A DNA stretch of 5,840 nucleotides from an uncultured Clostridia bacterium (GTDB taxonomy: Bacteria; Bacillota; Clostridia; Oscillospirales; Acutalibacteraceae): NCBI GenBank assembly GCA_937915775.1, contig CALGGQ010000384.1:1-5840 (forward strand), read 5' to 3'. Positions 4,993-5,840 of the stretch are shown here, piece by piece (positions within the stretch are counted from its first letter, which is position 1; each line of letters begins with the position of its first letter). Below the pieces are notes generated by a model. It was not told where the DNA came from and did not search any database. It was given only the letters and a program-made list of their open reading frames with translations. A program made the position numbers and the translations under genes.

Positions 4993-5840
4993 ATGAAGAA
5001 ATATTCGATCATTTATCAATACTATCAAGCCATTATCGAAAGCGGTCAACTTACCGCCGGCAGTAAGCTGCCCTCTGTCAGAAAAGCGGCGCAGCTGCAC
5101 GGTGTCAGCGTGACGACGATTCAGAACGCTTACTTTGATTTGCAGGCAGACGGCTATATTATCGCTATGCCGAAAAGCGGTTACTACGTTTCGGACAGAC
5201 CGAAAAGCAACGCACAAACACCAACTGAAACAGTCAACAACAATACTGTTAAATATGACCTGAAAAGCGGCAATGCAGACAGTAACAGCTTTGATATAAC
5301 TCTGTGGCAGCGATACATTAAAAGCGCGCTGAGACAAAAAGAGCGCCTGCTTTCCTATGGCGAGGTGCAAGGCGAAGCTGATTTGCGCGAAGCACTCAGC
5401 GACTACATCCGCGAGAAACGAAACGTCATTGCCTCGCCGGACAGAATTGTTGTCGGCGCCGGGATTAATGCGCTGCTTGCCGTGCTGTGTCCGCTGCTTA
5501 AAGAGCGCAAAACGGCATCCTTTCCCGACGAGAGTTTTGTACTTGGCAGGTCGCTATTTGACGATTTCGGCTTTACAGTACATACCAGAGATAAGGACGC
5601 TGATATTATTTACGTCTCCCCTTCTCATATGACCTCCTTTGGCGATGTGATGCCGATGAAACGACGGCTGGAGCTGGTTCGCTACAGCGAGCGTAACAAC
5701 AGCCTTGTGATTGAGGACGATTACGACAGCGACTTTTTGTATAACACGAAGCCGATGCCGTCAAGCCCGAACCGCTCGCAAGCGGCGACCGCACCATCGA
5801 AGCTTGTCCAGGTGTCGGGGCCGGTGCTCTTGGCATTGCC
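4993..5840 (+). CDS. MocR-type (GntR family) transcriptional regulator, 3' end outside the window
   Basis: The frame is open from the ATG at 4993 to the window edge (282 codons, no stop). Residues 1-70 form a GntR winged helix: YQAIIESGQLTAGSKLPSVR followed by AAQLHGVSVTTIQNAY and the wing DGYIIAMPKSGYYVS. A linker (about 70-95) leads to an aminotransferase fold type I domain with SYGEVQGEADLREAL (121-135), VVGAGINALLAVL (153-165), VSPSHMTSFGDVMP (208-221) and the IEDDYDSDF motif (240-248), whose Asp/Tyr residues contact PLP. MocR proteins are usually about 450-480 residues, so about 60% is present. They bind PLP and control vitamin B6, GABA or transporter genes, often divergent ones, as here. 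A weak AGGG (4982-4985) precedes the start by 7 bases. After about residue 257 the sequence stops matching the family (see findings), so the gene may be frameshifted or the edge sequence poor. Confidence 0.87.
   Translation, partial: MKKYSIIYQYYQAIIESGQLTAGSKLPSVRKAAQLHGVSVTTIQNAYFDLQADGYIIAMPKSGYYVSDRPKSNAQTPTETVNNNTVKYDLKSGNADSNSFDITLWQRYIKSALRQKERLLSYGEVQGEADLREALSDYIREKRNVIASPDRIVVGAGINALLAVLCPLLKERKTASFPDESFVLGRSLFDDFGFTVHTRDKDADIIYVSPSHMTSFGDVMPMKRRLELVRYSERNNSLVIEDDYDSDFLYNTKPMPSSPNRSQAATAPSKLVQVSGPVLLAL

Noticed and set aside
4969..5836. Minus-strand frames at 4969-5370 and 5606-5836, and the plus frame at 5357-5632
   Set aside because: They overlap the MocR reading frame, which has clear winged-helix and aminotransferase motifs over the same stretch.

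Overview
The window looks like chromosomal DNA of a Bacillota (Firmicutes) bacterium, probably class Clostridia. This is inferred from the IscS/IscU sequence types, the strong AGGAGG-like ribosome sites, sigma-A-type promoters with AT-rich spacers, and an ECF transporter S component next to a MocR regulator. There are no mobile elements, RNA genes or CRISPR repeats that I can see. Six complete genes lie on the minus strand, and one regulator on the plus strand runs off the right edge.

Right part (about 3.75-5.84 kb): a MocR-type regulator (winged helix plus aminotransferase-like domain, 4993 to the end) diverges from a two-gene unit made of an ECF-type S component (4899-4393) and a small radical SAM protein of the TatD-associated type (4390-3779). 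The two divergent promoters overlap face to face around a perfect 10-bp palindrome. A hairpin terminator directly follows the radical SAM gene. This trio is the least characterised part of the window. A MocR regulator (a family that often senses PLP or amines) beside a vitamin-type transporter subunit suggests uptake of a vitamin B6-like or amine compound, but the substrate cannot be read from the sequence.

Left part (3.74-0.13 kb): iscS, iscU, nadA and mnmA, all on the minus strand, form a sulfur and iron-sulfur supply-and-client cluster. IscS takes sulfur from cysteine. IscU is the scaffold for Fe-S clusters. NadA (quinolinate synthase, NAD synthesis) needs a [4Fe-4S] cluster. MnmA puts sulfur into tRNA U34. 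iscS-iscU and nadA-mnmA are each joined by a TAATG stop/start overlap. iscS has a near-consensus promoter bracketed by two 17-nt dyads of identical architecture (CCTAY-N7-GTAGG), a likely Rrf2/IscR-type operator pair. Between iscU and nadA, a terminator-like hairpin overlaps a second promoter so that only read-through RNA should be able to form it.

Oddities worth checking: MnmA lacks roughly 45 residues of its C-terminal beta-barrel without a frameshift, and the last ~80 bases of the MocR gene stop resembling the family in one frame while fragments of the expected sequence appear in different frames. Positions 1-126 hold no gene or clear terminator that I can support.
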